Shown in pieces: positions 53,433-61,745 of a stretch of DNA of 64,000 bases; the first letter of the stretch is position 1, and each line of letters opens with the position of its first letter. Both the position numbers and the translations under genes were made by a program. This stretch comes from Streptomyces aurantiogriseus (GTDB lineage: Bacteria > Actinomycetota > Actinomycetes > Streptomycetales > Streptomycetaceae). Under the pieces are notes generated by a model, which did no database searches, was not told the origin of the DNA, and saw nothing but the letters and a program-made list of their open reading frames with translations. Where the stretch lies: assembly GCF_014649375.1 (NCBI RefSeq), contig NZ_BMSX01000003.1, positions 372,001 to 436,000 on the forward strand, written 5' to 3'.

Positions 53433-53483
53433 GTCCTTCGAGTAGGTCGGGTGAAGTCCGCTGCGGTTCGGCAGCGCCCCTGA

Positions 53484-53542
53484 AGGGGCGCGGGGCCGTG
53501 TCGACATGCGGCTCCGCCGCGTGCGCACGACCAGCCACGACG
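53484..53542 (+). repeat. Interspersed repeat, copy B
   Basis: Begins AGGGGCGCGGGGCCGTGT and ends CGACCAGCCACGACG. It matches copy A at 26849-26907 (opposite orientation) in 52 of 59 positions. It sits in the convergent gap before the carboxypeptidase gene. Confidence 0.8.
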
Positions 53543-53589
53543 GTGCCGCAGACGACCGACGGCACATCGCGGCCCTTCCAGCGGAGCGC

Positions 53590-54945
53590 CTAGCTGCAGT
53601 ACTGGGCCTGCTTGCCGATGGACCGGTACATGCAGTCCGCGTTCTCCAGCAGCTGGAGCACCGCGTCCTTGTTCCGGGCGGTCTCCCGCTCGATGACCTC
53701 GTCGGGCGGGTAGAACCCACCCCCGGAAGCCGAGCCCGGGTACATCTCGAAGGTGTACGCGAAGATCTTGTGCGTACCCCAGAGATAGTCGTCGATCGAC
53801 CCGTCAGTGATGTACAGGTCGCTCGCCTGCTCGGGCGTGTACCCGTTGCTCGCCGCCATCGAACGGCCGACGGTCGCGAAGGCGTTGCGGTCGTCCGCCG
53901 TCATCCCGGTGGTGGTGTCGGCGGTGGTGTACCCGAAGGGCCACAGCACCAGTTCGCTGTACGTGTGGAAGTCGATGCCGGCCTTGATCTGCTGCTTGCC
54001 GCCGACGACCCGGCTGCGCACGAAGTCCGAGACGACCTTCACCTCGGGCGCCGACTCGGCGGCCGTACCCCGGTAGGTCTCGGAGGACGTCGAGCCCGAG
54101 GAGCCGCCGCAGCAGCCCCACCGGTAGGCCCAGTTGCGGTTGAGGTCCGTACCGACGTACGAGGAACCGGAGTTGGGCTGGCGGTTCTTGCGCCAGGAGC
54201 GGTAGGAGCCGGTGGCGACGTCGTACTCGCCGCCGTCCGGGTTGAGGTCCGGGACGATCCAGATCTCGCGGTTGTTCACCATGCTGGTGACGCGGGAGTC
54301 GGTGCCGTAGCCGGCGCCCAGCTCACGGATCAGGTACAGCGCCATCTCCACGGTCAGATGCTCGCGGGCGTGCTGGTGGTGGGTGAACAGCACCTCCGGC
54401 TCGGCCTCGTCCGTGCCGACGTTGTCGCTGATCTTGATGGCGACGATGTCCCGGCCCTGGTACGACTTGCCGATCACCCGCTTGCTGATGATGCTCGGGT
54501 AGGCCGCGATGCGCTGGTCGATCTCCGCGGTCATCTCGGCGTAGTTGTGGTACCGGGAGTCGGCGGACGGGAAGTCGTACAGCCGCACTTCGCCCTCGGC
54601 GGTGCGGTCCGGCGCTGCGCCCACCGGCGCGACCTCGTAGCCCTGCGAGGTCAGTTTCCTGATCTGGTCCGCGCGGCCGGAGACGACGACGGTCTCCTCG
54701 TCGGCCTCGTCGACGCTCACACCGGACGCGGCGATCGCGGTGCGCATCTGGGGTGTGCTGTGGTGGATGTGGATCTCGTACTGACGGATGTCGTCGGCGG
54801 CGGCCGCCGCCTTGGGGGCGCTGCCCGCCGCCGCGTCGGTGGCCGTCGCCGAGACCGGTGCCGCGAGAGCGAGGGCCATGAGGGCGGCGAGGGCGGCGGT
54901 TCGTCTGCCGCTGCGGGCGCCTGAGCCGCGTGTGCGGAGTCGCAT
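53590..54945 (-). CDS. Secreted M14 zinc carboxypeptidase
   Basis: Exported metallocarboxypeptidase of 451 residues: signal peptide to about residue 36, a pro-domain (to about 125), then the catalytic domain. Zinc ligands are H192 and E195 (HQHAREHLT) and H327 (DFHTYSEL); the catalytic glutamate is E400 (AYTFEMYP). The substrate arginine region is [11 protein letters not shown]. Resembles streptomycete carboxypeptidase T/SG-type enzymes that act on peptides outside the cell. The ATG at 54945 follows AGGAGA; an open frame upstream to 55137 is not needed. Confidence 0.95.
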   Translation of the reverse strand: MRLRTRGSGARSGRRTAALAALMALALAAPVSATATDAAAGSAPKAAAAADDIRQYEIHIHHSTPQMRTAIAASGVSVDEADEETVVVSGRADQIRKLTSQGYEVAPVGAAPDRTAEGEVRLYDFPSADSRYHNYAEMTAEIDQRIAAYPSIISKRVIGKSYQGRDIVAIKISDNVGTDEAEPEVLFTHHQHAREHLTVEMALYLIRELGAGYGTDSRVTSMVNNREIWIVPDLNPDGGEYDVATGSYRSWRKNRQPNSGSSYVGTDLNRNWAYRWGCCGGSSGSTSSETYRGTAAESAPEVKVVSDFVRSRVVGGKQQIKAGIDFHTYSELVLWPFGYTTADTTTGMTADDRNAFATVGRSMAASNGYTPEQASDLYITDGSIDDYLWGTHKIFAYTFEMYPGSASGGGFYPPDEVIERETARNKDAVLQLLENADCMYRSIGKQAQYCS

Positions 54946-55051
54946 GAGAGATCTCCTCGGTTCTCCAGATGTCCGGGGTCGCCGGACGTGTGGGGAGTGG
55001 AGCGGGGGGTGGTGCTTTCGTGCGACGTGCTGTCCGCTTGCTGGTTCTGGA

Positions 55052-55105
55052 CTTGCCGTGTCTGTGCGCCTTGCTTGGGACTTCGCGCTTGCCGTGTCTG
55101 TGCGC
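55052..55105. repeat. 18-bp exact direct repeat
   Basis: CTTGCCGTGTCTGTGCGC occurs at 55052-55069 and at 55088-55105 (36-base period), each followed by a TTGCT. It lies in the 470-base region between the divergent carboxypeptidase and STAND/LuxR genes. In the rest of that stretch I see only the palindrome at 55294. Confidence 0.7.
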
Positions 55106-55293
55106 TTGCTGTGCCTGGCGTGCGGGGTGCCGCTCATGGTCGACTCATGACATGGTCAGGTCAAGAGAGGCCCGGGAGCCGGTGGCTGGAATCGTGCGGA
55201 ACGTGGCCGGGTGGCCGCGGAGTTGTCCGTGGCCGCGGGCGGCCGGGCAGTGTACGCACGACCGCCGCTCCCGATGCGGTACTCGGCAAAGCT

Positions 55294-55305
55294 CACCCGC
55301 GGGTG
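55294..55305. promoter_or_regulatory. 12-bp palindrome before the STAND/LuxR gene
   Basis: CACCCGCGGGTG is a perfect palindrome 111 bases upstream of the start, followed after 13 bases by an A/T-rich CATATATGTA that may include the -10. Confidence 0.4.
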
Positions 55306-55415
55306 TGAGGCGTGCGTGCATATATGTACGGCCCGGGGGAGGCTGAGGGTCCGCACAAAAGAGGCGCCGCACCCTCCGGTTGCCTCCGACCACACCCCCA
55401 GAGGACTGGCTGATC

Positions 55416-58400
55416 ATGGGCGGATCAGCGCCACGACGGGACTGCCACCTGCCGGTGGAGACGACCAGCTTCGTCGACCGGCGGAGTGAACTGGCCGAAG
55501 GGCGCGAGCTGTTGGCCAGGGCCCGGCTGGTCACCCTGACCGGCCCCGGCGGCGTCGGCAAGACGCGCCTGGCCGGGCGGATCGCGGCCCGGGTCGCCCG
55601 CGCCTTCCCCGACGGCGTGCGCTTCGTGCACCTGTCCGGGCTGCGCGACCCGGCCCTCGTCCCGTTCACCGTCGCCGCCGCGCTCGGCCTGCACGACTAC
55701 TCCGACCGGCCGGCGCTGGACACCCTGGCGGAACGCCTCCGGGACCGGCGACTGCTCCTCGTCGTCGACAACTGCGAGCACCTGCTGCGGGCCTGCGCCG
55801 ACCTCGCCGCCGCCCTGCTGCACGGCACCACCGGCGTCCGTCTCCTCACCACCAGCCGCCACCGGCTCGGCCTCACCGAGGAACACCTCCTGGACGTACG
55901 GCCCCTGCCCGTGCCCGACCCGGACGGCGACCTCTCCGCCGCCGACGGCTACCCGGCCCTCGCCCTCTTCGCCGACCGCGCCGCCGCCGTCGCCCCCGGC
56001 TTCCGCCTCACCGCCGCGAACCGTGCCTCCGTCGCCCGCCTGTGCCGACGCCTCGACGGCCTCCCGCTCGCCATCGAACTGGCCGCCGTCCGGATGCGCG
56101 TCCTGGACGTCGACCAGCTCCTCCAGCGCCTCGACGACCGCTACCACCTCCTCACCTCCGGCAGCCCCACGGTCCCGCTCCGCCACCAGACCCTGCGGGC
56201 GGCCGTCGACTGGAGCCACGAGCTGTGCGACGAGGTGGAGCAGGTGGTGTGGGCCCGGCTGTCGGTCCTGCCGGGCAGCTTCGACCTGGAGACGGCGGAG
56301 GCGGTGTGCGGTGATGCCGGGGAGCGGGCCACAGCGTGTTCCGCTCCCGCCGCTCCTGTCCTTCTCGCCTCCGGGGATTCCGCTCCCGCCGCTTCTGTCC
56401 TTCCCGTCTCCGGGGATTCCGCTCCCGCCGCTCCTGTCCTTCTCGCCTCCGGGGACTCCGCCCCCAGACCCCCGGTCGACGCCCACCCACCGCGCGACTC
56501 GGCAACTCGAAGCGCGCACGACCCGGGCGAGGCCCACTACTTAGCCGACCGAGTCGGGCAAAGGGACGGTCACCTTTCATCCGACCGAGCCGCGAGTCGT
56601 GAGGCCTACGTCCCAGCCGACCGAGTCGGGCATGGGGAGGGCCACCTTTCACCCGACCGAGCCGCGAGTCGTGAGGCCCACCTCCCAGCCGACCGAGTCG
56701 GGCGGTGGGTGGACGAAGGGCCGGGGGTCCAGGGGGCGGAGCTACCTGGCGGGGTCGAAGGGGCGGAGCCCCTGGAGAGGGGACGGGTAGGGGCGGCGGG
56801 GGCGCAACACACCCCGCCCCTCCACCCGCACGACGTCCTGGAAGCCGTGGCCGGCCTGGTCGACAAGTCCGTCCTCAGCCGCGAGACCGGCCCCGCCGGC
56901 ACCGTCCGGTACCGCCTGCTCGACACCCTCCGGGACTACGGCCTGGAGCGACTCAAAGCACGCCCCGGCGAGGAACGAGCCACCCGCATCCGCCTCCGCG
57001 ACTGGATGCAGCAACGGGCCGCCACCTGCGAGCGGGAGTGGTTCGGCCCCGGCCAGCCCCAGATCGTCACCCGCCTGAGAGCCGACCAGGACAACCTCCG
57101 CGCCGCCCTCGACTTCAGCCTCACCGCCCCCGGCGAGGCCCCCGCCGCCCTCCGCCTGGCCGGCACCCTGTGGTTCCACTGGCACGCCTGCGGCGCCCCC
57201 CGCGAGGGCCGCTACTGGCTCGACCGAGCCCTCGAAGCCAACCCCGCACCCACCCGCGAACGCGCCCGCGCCCTGTGGGCCGCAGCCCTCCTCGCCGGCT
57301 GCCCCGAGGACCTCACCCGCGGCCGTCACCGCGCCGAACAGGCCCGCGACCTGGCCCACCGCCTCGGCGACGCGGCCGAGGCGGCCCACGCCGAGTACGT
57401 CGTCGGCGTCATCCGCCTCTTCAGCGACGACCTCACCGGCGCCCTGGACCACTTCCGCGCCGGCGTCGACCGCGGCCGCGTCCCCGGCCAGCACCTCAGC
57501 CTCGTCGGCCTCGACCGCGTCGAACTCGCCTGCGCGTTGTGCTTCCTGGGCCGCGCCGACGAGGCGATCGCGGTATGCGAGGAGACCCGCCGGCTGTGCG
57601 CCGAGCACGGCGAGCGGTGGGTGCTGTCGTACGTCGAACGGATGCTGGCCCTCGCGCACACCGTGAAGGGCGACTGGCGGCAGGCGGAGCGGCACGGCCG
57701 GGAGGCGCTGCGCCTGAAACTCGCGGTGCACGACGTCCTCGGCATGGGCCTCACCCTCGATCTGCTGGCCCGGATCGCCGCCGAGCGCGGCGCCCACGAC
57801 CGCGCGGCCCTCCTCCTCGGCGGCGCCGACCGCGCCTGGGCCGACGTCGACCGCAGCCGCTGGGGCTCGGCGGCCCTCAACTCCACCCGCCGCGGCAGCG
57901 AGGAACGAGCCCGTCGCACGCTGGGCCGCACCGCCTTCCGCCAGGCCTACGACCGGGGCGCCGCCCTCGCCCTCACGGACCTCGTCGCCCACGCCCTGCG
58001 CGACAAGGTCTCGGCACGGCGCCCCGTATCCCCCTCGGGCGAGCCGGACCCGTCCCCGGCGTCCGCGACGCACAGCCCGGCCGACGCACCGCCGACCGCC
58101 GGCCGCACGCACCCACCGCACGGACCGGCCGAGAGCTCCCCGCCCCCACCCCACGGCACGGCCGCAAGCCTTCCGTCCTCGCCGCCCGGGTCGGCCGCGA
58201 GCCCTCCGCCCTCGCCGCCCGGACCGGCCGGCTGCCCTTCCCCGCGCAGCTCGTTCATGGCCGCACCACTGGACGCCGTCCGCCTCACCCGCCGCGAGGC
58301 CCAGGTCGCCGAGCTCGTCGCCGAGGGCCTCGCCAACCAGCAGATCGCCGACCGCCTGGTGATCTCCCGCCGCACGGCCGAGGGCCACGTCGAACGGATC

Positions 58401-58463
58401 CTCAGCAAGCTCGGCTTCAGCAACCGCAGCCAGATCGCCGCCTGGGTGACAGCCCAACGGTGA
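55416..58463 (+). CDS. STAND/LuxR transcriptional regulator with repeat insert and TTA codon
   Basis: Large regulator of 1015 residues. NTPase: Walker A GPGGVGKT (43-50), Walker B LLLVVDNCEHLL (113-124), LDGLPLAIELAAVRM motif near 220. After the first part of the winged-helix region the reading frame runs through an insert (about 305-460) of two tandem repeat arrays, then resumes with AVAGLVDKSVLSRE. A TPR-like helical region, a Pro/Ser-rich linker (870-945) and a C-terminal LuxR helix-turn-helix (LTRREAQVAELVAEG, SRRTAEGHVERILSKLGFSNR) follow. Codon 376 is TTA. ATG at 55416 after AGAGGA. A ligand-responsive activator; targets unknown, the genes after it are candidates. Confidence 0.9.
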   Translation: MGGSAPRRDCHLPVETTSFVDRRSELAEGRELLARARLVTLTGPGGVGKTRLAGRIAARVARAFPDGVRFVHLSGLRDPALVPFTVAAALGLHDYSDRPALDTLAERLRDRRLLLVVDNCEHLLRACADLAAALLHGTTGVRLLTTSRHRLGLTEEHLLDVRPLPVPDPDGDLSAADGYPALALFADRAAAVAPGFRLTAANRASVARLCRRLDGLPLAIELAAVRMRVLDVDQLLQRLDDRYHLLTSGSPTVPLRHQTLRAAVDWSHELCDEVEQVVWARLSVLPGSFDLETAEAVCGDAGERATACSAPAAPVLLASGDSAPAASVLPVSGDSAPAAPVLLASGDSAPRPPVDAHPPRDSATRSAHDPGEAHYLADRVGQRDGHLSSDRAASREAYVPADRVGHGEGHLSPDRAASREAHLPADRVGRWVDEGPGVQGAELPGGVEGAEPLERGRVGAAGAQHTPPLHPHDVLEAVAGLVDKSVLSRETGPAGTVRYRLLDTLRDYGLERLKARPGEERATRIRLRDWMQQRAATCEREWFGPGQPQIVTRLRADQDNLRAALDFSLTAPGEAPAALRLAGTLWFHWHACGAPREGRYWLDRALEANPAPTRERARALWAAALLAGCPEDLTRGRHRAEQARDLAHRLGDAAEAAHAEYVVGVIRLFSDDLTGALDHFRAGVDRGRVPGQHLSLVGLDRVELACALCFLGRADEAIAVCEETRRLCAEHGERWVLSYVERMLALAHTVKGDWRQAERHGREALRLKLAVHDVLGMGLTLDLLARIAAERGAHDRAALLLGGADRAWADVDRSRWGSAALNSTRRGSEERARRTLGRTAFRQAYDRGAALALTDLVAHALRDKVSARRPVSPSGEPDPSPASATHSPADAPPTAGRTHPPHGPAESSPPPPHGTAASLPSSPPGSAASPPPSPPGPAGCPSPRSSFMAAPLDAVRLTRREAQVAELVAEGLANQQIADRLVISRRTAEGHVERILSKLGFSNRSQIAAWVTAQR
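56341..56457 (+). repeat. 39-bp tandem repeat, three units, within the STAND/LuxR gene
   Basis: Units at 56341-56379, 56380-56418 and 56419-56457, plus a partial fourth, begin CCGCTCCCGCCGCT. Each encodes a 13-residue unit SAPAAPVLLASGD with small changes. The period is divisible by three so the frame survives. Confidence 0.88.
56541..56543 (+). other. In-frame TTA leucine codon (bldA-type control)
   Basis: Codon 376 of the STAND/LuxR gene, in EAHYLADRV, at the left border of the 72-bp repeat array. It would require the bldA tRNA for full translation. Confidence 0.85.
56544..56702 (+). repeat. 72-bp tandem repeat, 2.2 units, within the STAND/LuxR gene
   Basis: Units at 56544-56615 and 56616-56687, and a partial one from 56688, begin GCCGACCGAGTCGGGCA. 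Each encodes a 24-residue unit (ADRVGQRDGHLSSDRAASRE and four more). It is followed by a GGGGCGGAGCCCCTGG-type hairpin sequence more usual in intergenic DNA. Confidence 0.88.
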
Positions 58464-58604
58464 CACCACGCAGGACCCGCCCATGCACGCCCGCTGACGC
58501 GGGACCCGTTCACACAGGAACCCGCCGACGCACCACCCACCCACCTCCTGCCTCGCAAACACACGCACAACCACCGACAGGCAGTCAGCCGCAAGCACGT
58601 CACC

Positions 58605-58638
58605 CACACGCACACCACCCACACCACACGCACACCAC
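58605..58638 (+). repeat. 14-bp direct repeat in purine-poor leader
   Basis: CACACGCACACCAC occurs at 58605-58618 and 58625-58638, directly before the MEDS gene, in a C/A-only stretch with few G or T. It would give an unstructured leader. Confidence 0.6.
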
Positions 58639-58651
58639 AGATGGGGCACCA

Positions 58652-59563
58652 ATGACCGCTCAACCCGCCCACTCCCCAGGGGCGTTCGACCATCGCATGG
58701 CCGCCCCCGCCACGGACGACGCCTTCCTGGCCGCCGCCCTGCCCTTCCTCGCCGAAGGGCTCGCGGCCCCCGACGAGCCCCCGCCCGTGGCCATCGCCGC
58801 CCCCGCCAAACTCGACCTCCTGCGCGACGCCCTCGGGGCCGACGCCAAGGAGGTCGGCCTCGTCCCGCACACCGACTGGTACACCGGCTCCGCGGCCAAC
58901 GCCATCGCCCGGGCCGCCGGTCACCTGGCCGCGCACGCCGGCCCCGGCGGCCGTATCCACCTCCTCATGGAGCCGGTGTGGAACGGCCGGGCCGGACGCT
59001 CGCCGCGCGAGAGCGCCGAGTGGATCCGCTACGAGGCCCTCGCCAACCTCCTCTTCGCCCCCACGGCCACCACCGCCCTGTGCGTCTACGACACCCGCAC
59101 CGCCGGCTCCGCCCTCGTCGCCGCCGCCCGCCGCGCCCACCCCGACACCGGGGTGTACGAGGACCCGGTGCGGCTCGCGGCCGAGCTGGACGCCGTACCG
59201 CTGCCCCCGCCCCCGGCGGACGCGCGGCGGCTCACCGGGGAGCCCGCGCCGGGCACCGTGCGCGCATGGGCGGCCGGGCGCGGACTGGGCGCCGCCGACG
59301 CCGAGCTGTTCGCGGCGGCCGTCACCGAGGCGGCCGCCCTGGGCCGGGTCACCGGCGCCCTGCTGTGGGGTGAGGCCCCCGGCTGCGTCTGCGAACTGAC
59401 CCTGGCCCACCGCGTGGACGACCCCCTCGCCGGCTTCGTCCCGCCGGCCGGCCCCGACCTGGAGCCCGGCCAGGGCCTGTGGTTCGCCCGCCAGGTCTGC
59501 GCGTACGTCGACCTCCGCGACGCCGGAGGTGGGGGTATGTCCGTACGTCTCCAGTACGAATGA
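58652..59563 (+). CDS. MEDS-domain sensor with degenerate HATPase domain
   Basis: Protein of 303 residues. The N-terminal two thirds are a MEDS (DcmR-type sensory) domain (FDHRMAAP, HTDWYTGSAANAIAR, RIHLLMEPVW, EWIRYEALANLLF, CVYDTR). The C-terminal 110 residues follow the plan of anti-sigma-factor kinases (FAAAVTEAAALG, GQGLWFARQVCAYVDLR) but the N-box Asn is missing. The ATG at 58652 is preceded by ATGGGGCA. In Streptomyces such proteins modulate stress sigma-factor switches. Lies between the STAND/LuxR gene and an RsbW-like ATPase gene. Confidence 0.85.
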   Translation: MTAQPAHSPGAFDHRMAAPATDDAFLAAALPFLAEGLAAPDEPPPVAIAAPAKLDLLRDALGADAKEVGLVPHTDWYTGSAANAIARAAGHLAAHAGPGGRIHLLMEPVWNGRAGRSPRESAEWIRYEALANLLFAPTATTALCVYDTRTAGSALVAAARRAHPDTGVYEDPVRLAAELDAVPLPPPPADARRLTGEPAPGTVRAWAAGRGLGAADAELFAAAVTEAAALGRVTGALLWGEAPGCVCELTLAHRVDDPLAGFVPPAGPDLEPGQGLWFARQVCAYVDLRDAGGGGMSVRLQYE

Positions 59564-59588
59564 CCCGTGGACCCGGCAGGTATCCCGG

Positions 59589-59602
59589 GTACCTACAGGT
59601 AC
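59589..59602. promoter_or_regulatory. Inverted repeat GTACC-TACA-GGTAC with a GGGTAC -10-like motif
   Basis: The palindrome lies 56 bases before the ATPase gene. It overlaps GGGTAC (59587-59592), the -10 of SigB-type stress promoters in S. coelicolor; the -35 (GTGG at 59567) is a poor match. A second repeat (CCCCGT...ACGGGG) follows at about 59618-59640. Confidence 0.35.
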
Positions 59603-59657
59603 GGAATCGGGTAGTCCTCCCCGTGTACGGAACCTACGGGGCGGTCACCCTGAAGTC

Positions 59658-60140
59658 ATGCTGGAACTCTCCGGGGGGCGCCTTTCGGACCCCGACCCTC
59701 CGTACGGCGCCTGTCTGCAACCGCCCCTGGGGGCGGGGAATCTGAGCATCGGGTACGACCCCCGGCCGTCCGCGGTCGGCGAGGCCCGCGCCGAAGTGCG
59801 CCGGCAGCTGGAGGGGTGGGGGCTGGCCGACCGCGGCGACCTGGCGGACACCGCCGTCCTGCTCGTCAGCGAGCTGGCCACCAACGCCCTGCTGCACTCC
59901 GCGAGCCACTTCCGGCTCACGCTGTCCGCCGCGCACGGCGTCCTGCGCTGCGAGGTGACCGACACCGGCCGCCGCACCCCGCAGGTCCTTCAGGCGGGCT
60001 GTGCGGAGAGCGGCCGGGGGATATTCCTGGTGGAGGCGCTCGCCCGGCGCTGGGGCTGCCACCAGGACGGGCCGGGCAAGACCGTGTGGTTCGAACTCGA
60101 CACGTGCGGGTGCGACGGCTGTGGCCCGCTACAGCCCTAG
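59658..60140 (+). CDS. RsbW-like anti-sigma ATPase (HATPase_c_2)
   Basis: Single-domain GHKL ATPase of 160 residues. N-box SELATNALLHS, G1 VTDTGRRTP and G2 SGRGIFLVEALARRWG are all intact. Such proteins act as anti-sigma kinases, phosphorylating an anti-sigma antagonist. A short tail is cysteine-rich (TCGCDGCG). ATG at 59658 chosen because upstream in-frame codons overlap the palindromes. Pairs by position with the MEDS/HATPase protein; no antagonist (STAS) gene is in the window. Confidence 0.88.
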   Translation: MLELSGGRLSDPDPPYGACLQPPLGAGNLSIGYDPRPSAVGEARAEVRRQLEGWGLADRGDLADTAVLLVSELATNALLHSASHFRLTLSAAHGVLRCEVTDTGRRTPQVLQAGCAESGRGIFLVEALARRWGCHQDGPGKTVWFELDTCGCDGCGPLQP

Positions 60141-60327
60141 GAAATCCGGGAGTTGAGGAGCCCCGCGTTCTCACGTCCGGAACCACGGCCCGGGCCCCGG
60201 CGGCACGCCCAGCCGCCGGGGCCCGCTCTTCCCCCGATCAGGGTGTTTCACCAGCACGTGAGCACATCGGGTGGAGAACACGCACACCCTCTTGCCGTAC
60301 CGGCTCCTTTGGGCTTTCTTGACCCTC

Positions 60328-61662
60328 ATGGCGGACACCACGGGAAACCCCACGGACACCGAGGCATCATCCGGCAGTAAGGACTCCACGAACTCCTCCC
60401 CCCGCAAGTCCAGTTGGCGTTACATCGGCCCTGGCATCGTCGTCGCCGCGACCGGCGTCGGCGCCGGCGACCTGGTCGCCACCCTCATCGCCGGCAGCAA
60501 CTTCGGCTACACGCTGCTGTGGGCGGCGGTCCTCGGCTGCCTGGTGAAGATCTCCCTGGCGGAGGCGGCCGGCCGCTGGCACCTGTCCACCGGCCGCACC
60601 CTGTTCGACGGCTGGGCGAGCCTGGGCCGCTGGACCACGTACTTCTTCGTGGTCTACGCCGTGATCTGGGGCTTCGTCTACGGCGCGGCGGCGATGTCGT
60701 CCAGCGCCCTGCCCCTCCAGGCGCTGTTCCCCGACGTGATGGACCTCAAGTGGTGGGCCGTCGCCTGCGGGGTGGTGGGCCTCGTCTTCGTCTGGTTCAA
60801 CAAGTACGAGGTCTTCGAGAAGGTCATGACGGTCCTGGTGGGCGTCATGTTCGCGGTGACGGTGTACCTGGCCGTCCGGGTCACGCCGAACCTCCCGGAC
60901 GCCGTCGCCGGCCTCCTGCCCGTCCTCCCCGACGAGAAGGACTCGATCCTCAACACCCTCGGCCTGATCGGCGGCGTCGGCGGCACCATCACCCTCGCGG
61001 CCTACGGGTACTGGGTGAACGCCAAGGGCTGGACCAACACCGGCTGGATGAAGGTGATGCGCCTGGACAACCGCGTCGCCTACGCCACCACCGGCATCTT
61101 CGTCATCGCGATGCTGTTCGTCGGCGCGGAGCTGCTGCACTCGGCGAACGTGGCCATCGCCAGCGGCGACAAGGGTCTCATCCAGCTCGGCGACATCCTG
61201 GAGGCCGAGTACGGCAGCGCCACCGCCAAGTTCTTCCTCATCGGCTTCTTCGCCACCTCCTACACCTCCCTGATCGGCGTCTGGCACGGCGTGAGCCTGA
61301 TGTTCGCGGACTTCGTCGCCCGCTACCGCAGCCGAGCGGAAGCCACCGGCGAGGAGGTCGCCTCCGGCGAGCGCGAGCGCTCCTGGCCCTTCCGCGCCTA
61401 CCTGCTGTGGCTGACCTTCCCGCCGATCGTCCTGCTCTTCCAGGGCCAGCCCTTCCGCCTGATCATCCTCTACGGCGTCCTGGGCGCGGCCTTCCTGCCG
61501 TTCCTCGCGGTGACCCTGATCTGGCTCCTCAACTCCGAGCGCACGCCGAGGGAGTGGCGCAACGGGTGGGTGAGCAACACGATGCTCGCGGCGGCGGGGT
61601 TGTTGTTCCTGGTGCTGTGCGTGAAGCAGGTGTGGGACCAGCCGTGGTCCGAGTTCTTCTGA
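60328..61662 (+). CDS. NRAMP-fold transporter lacking the DPGN metal motif
   Basis: Polytopic protein of 444 residues with about eleven helices, starting (IGPGIVVAATGVGAGDLVAT) like NRAMP metal transporters. The helix-1 DPGN is replaced by TGVGAGD, and the helix-6 MPH region by AAYGYWVNAKGWT, so the canonical Mn/Fe ligands are absent. Substrate therefore unknown. ATG at 60328 has no good ribosome site; a GTG at 60271 is in frame. Confidence 0.88.
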   Translation: MADTTGNPTDTEASSGSKDSTNSSPRKSSWRYIGPGIVVAATGVGAGDLVATLIAGSNFGYTLLWAAVLGCLVKISLAEAAGRWHLSTGRTLFDGWASLGRWTTYFFVVYAVIWGFVYGAAAMSSSALPLQALFPDVMDLKWWAVACGVVGLVFVWFNKYEVFEKVMTVLVGVMFAVTVYLAVRVTPNLPDAVAGLLPVLPDEKDSILNTLGLIGGVGGTITLAAYGYWVNAKGWTNTGWMKVMRLDNRVAYATTGIFVIAMLFVGAELLHSANVAIASGDKGLIQLGDILEAEYGSATAKFFLIGFFATSYTSLIGVWHGVSLMFADFVARYRSRAEATGEEVASGERERSWPFRAYLLWLTFPPIVLLFQGQPFRLIILYGVLGAAFLPFLAVTLIWLLNSERTPREWRNGWVSNTMLAAAGLLFLVLCVKQVWDQPWSEFF

Positions 61663-61686
61663 GTGAAGCTTGAGTTGCGCAAGAAA

Positions 61687-61715
61687 TTGACTTTCGCAAG
61701 TACCTCTCCTAGGCT
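61687..61715 (+). promoter_or_regulatory. Promoter of the isochorismatase-fold gene
   Basis: TTGACT (61687-61692), 17-base spacer, TAGGCT (61710-61715). It predicts a start of transcription near 61722. Two similar boxes, GCGCAAG and TCGCAAG (about 61677 and 61694), flank the -35 and may bind a regulator. Confidence 0.65.
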
Positions 61716-61737
61716 GCTGTTCCCCTAGGAGAGGTAC
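61700..61737 (+). promoter_or_regulatory. 14-bp inverted repeat containing the ribosome site
   Basis: GTACCTCTCCTAGG (61700-61713) and CCTAGGAGAGGTAC (61724-61737) are exact complements around a 10-base loop. The right arm contains the ribosome site AGGAGAGG for the GTG at 61746. The left arm overlaps the -10. Confidence 0.75.
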
Positions 61738-61745
61738 CTCGCGCC

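Noticed and set aside
55192..55217. Sigma-R promoter (GGAAT) before the STAND/LuxR gene
   Set aside because: At 18 and 19 bases the -10 position reads GTG or TGG, not GTT, and the distance to the gene is long.
56341..56702. CRISPR array
   Set aside because: The repeats are direct tandem units with no unique spacers between them and they are translated in frame.
56705..58651. Open + frame upstream of and in frame with the MEDS gene
   Set aside because: It overlaps the STAND/LuxR gene in another frame and encodes Arg/Pro-rich text without domains; the MEDS protein starts cleanly at 58652.
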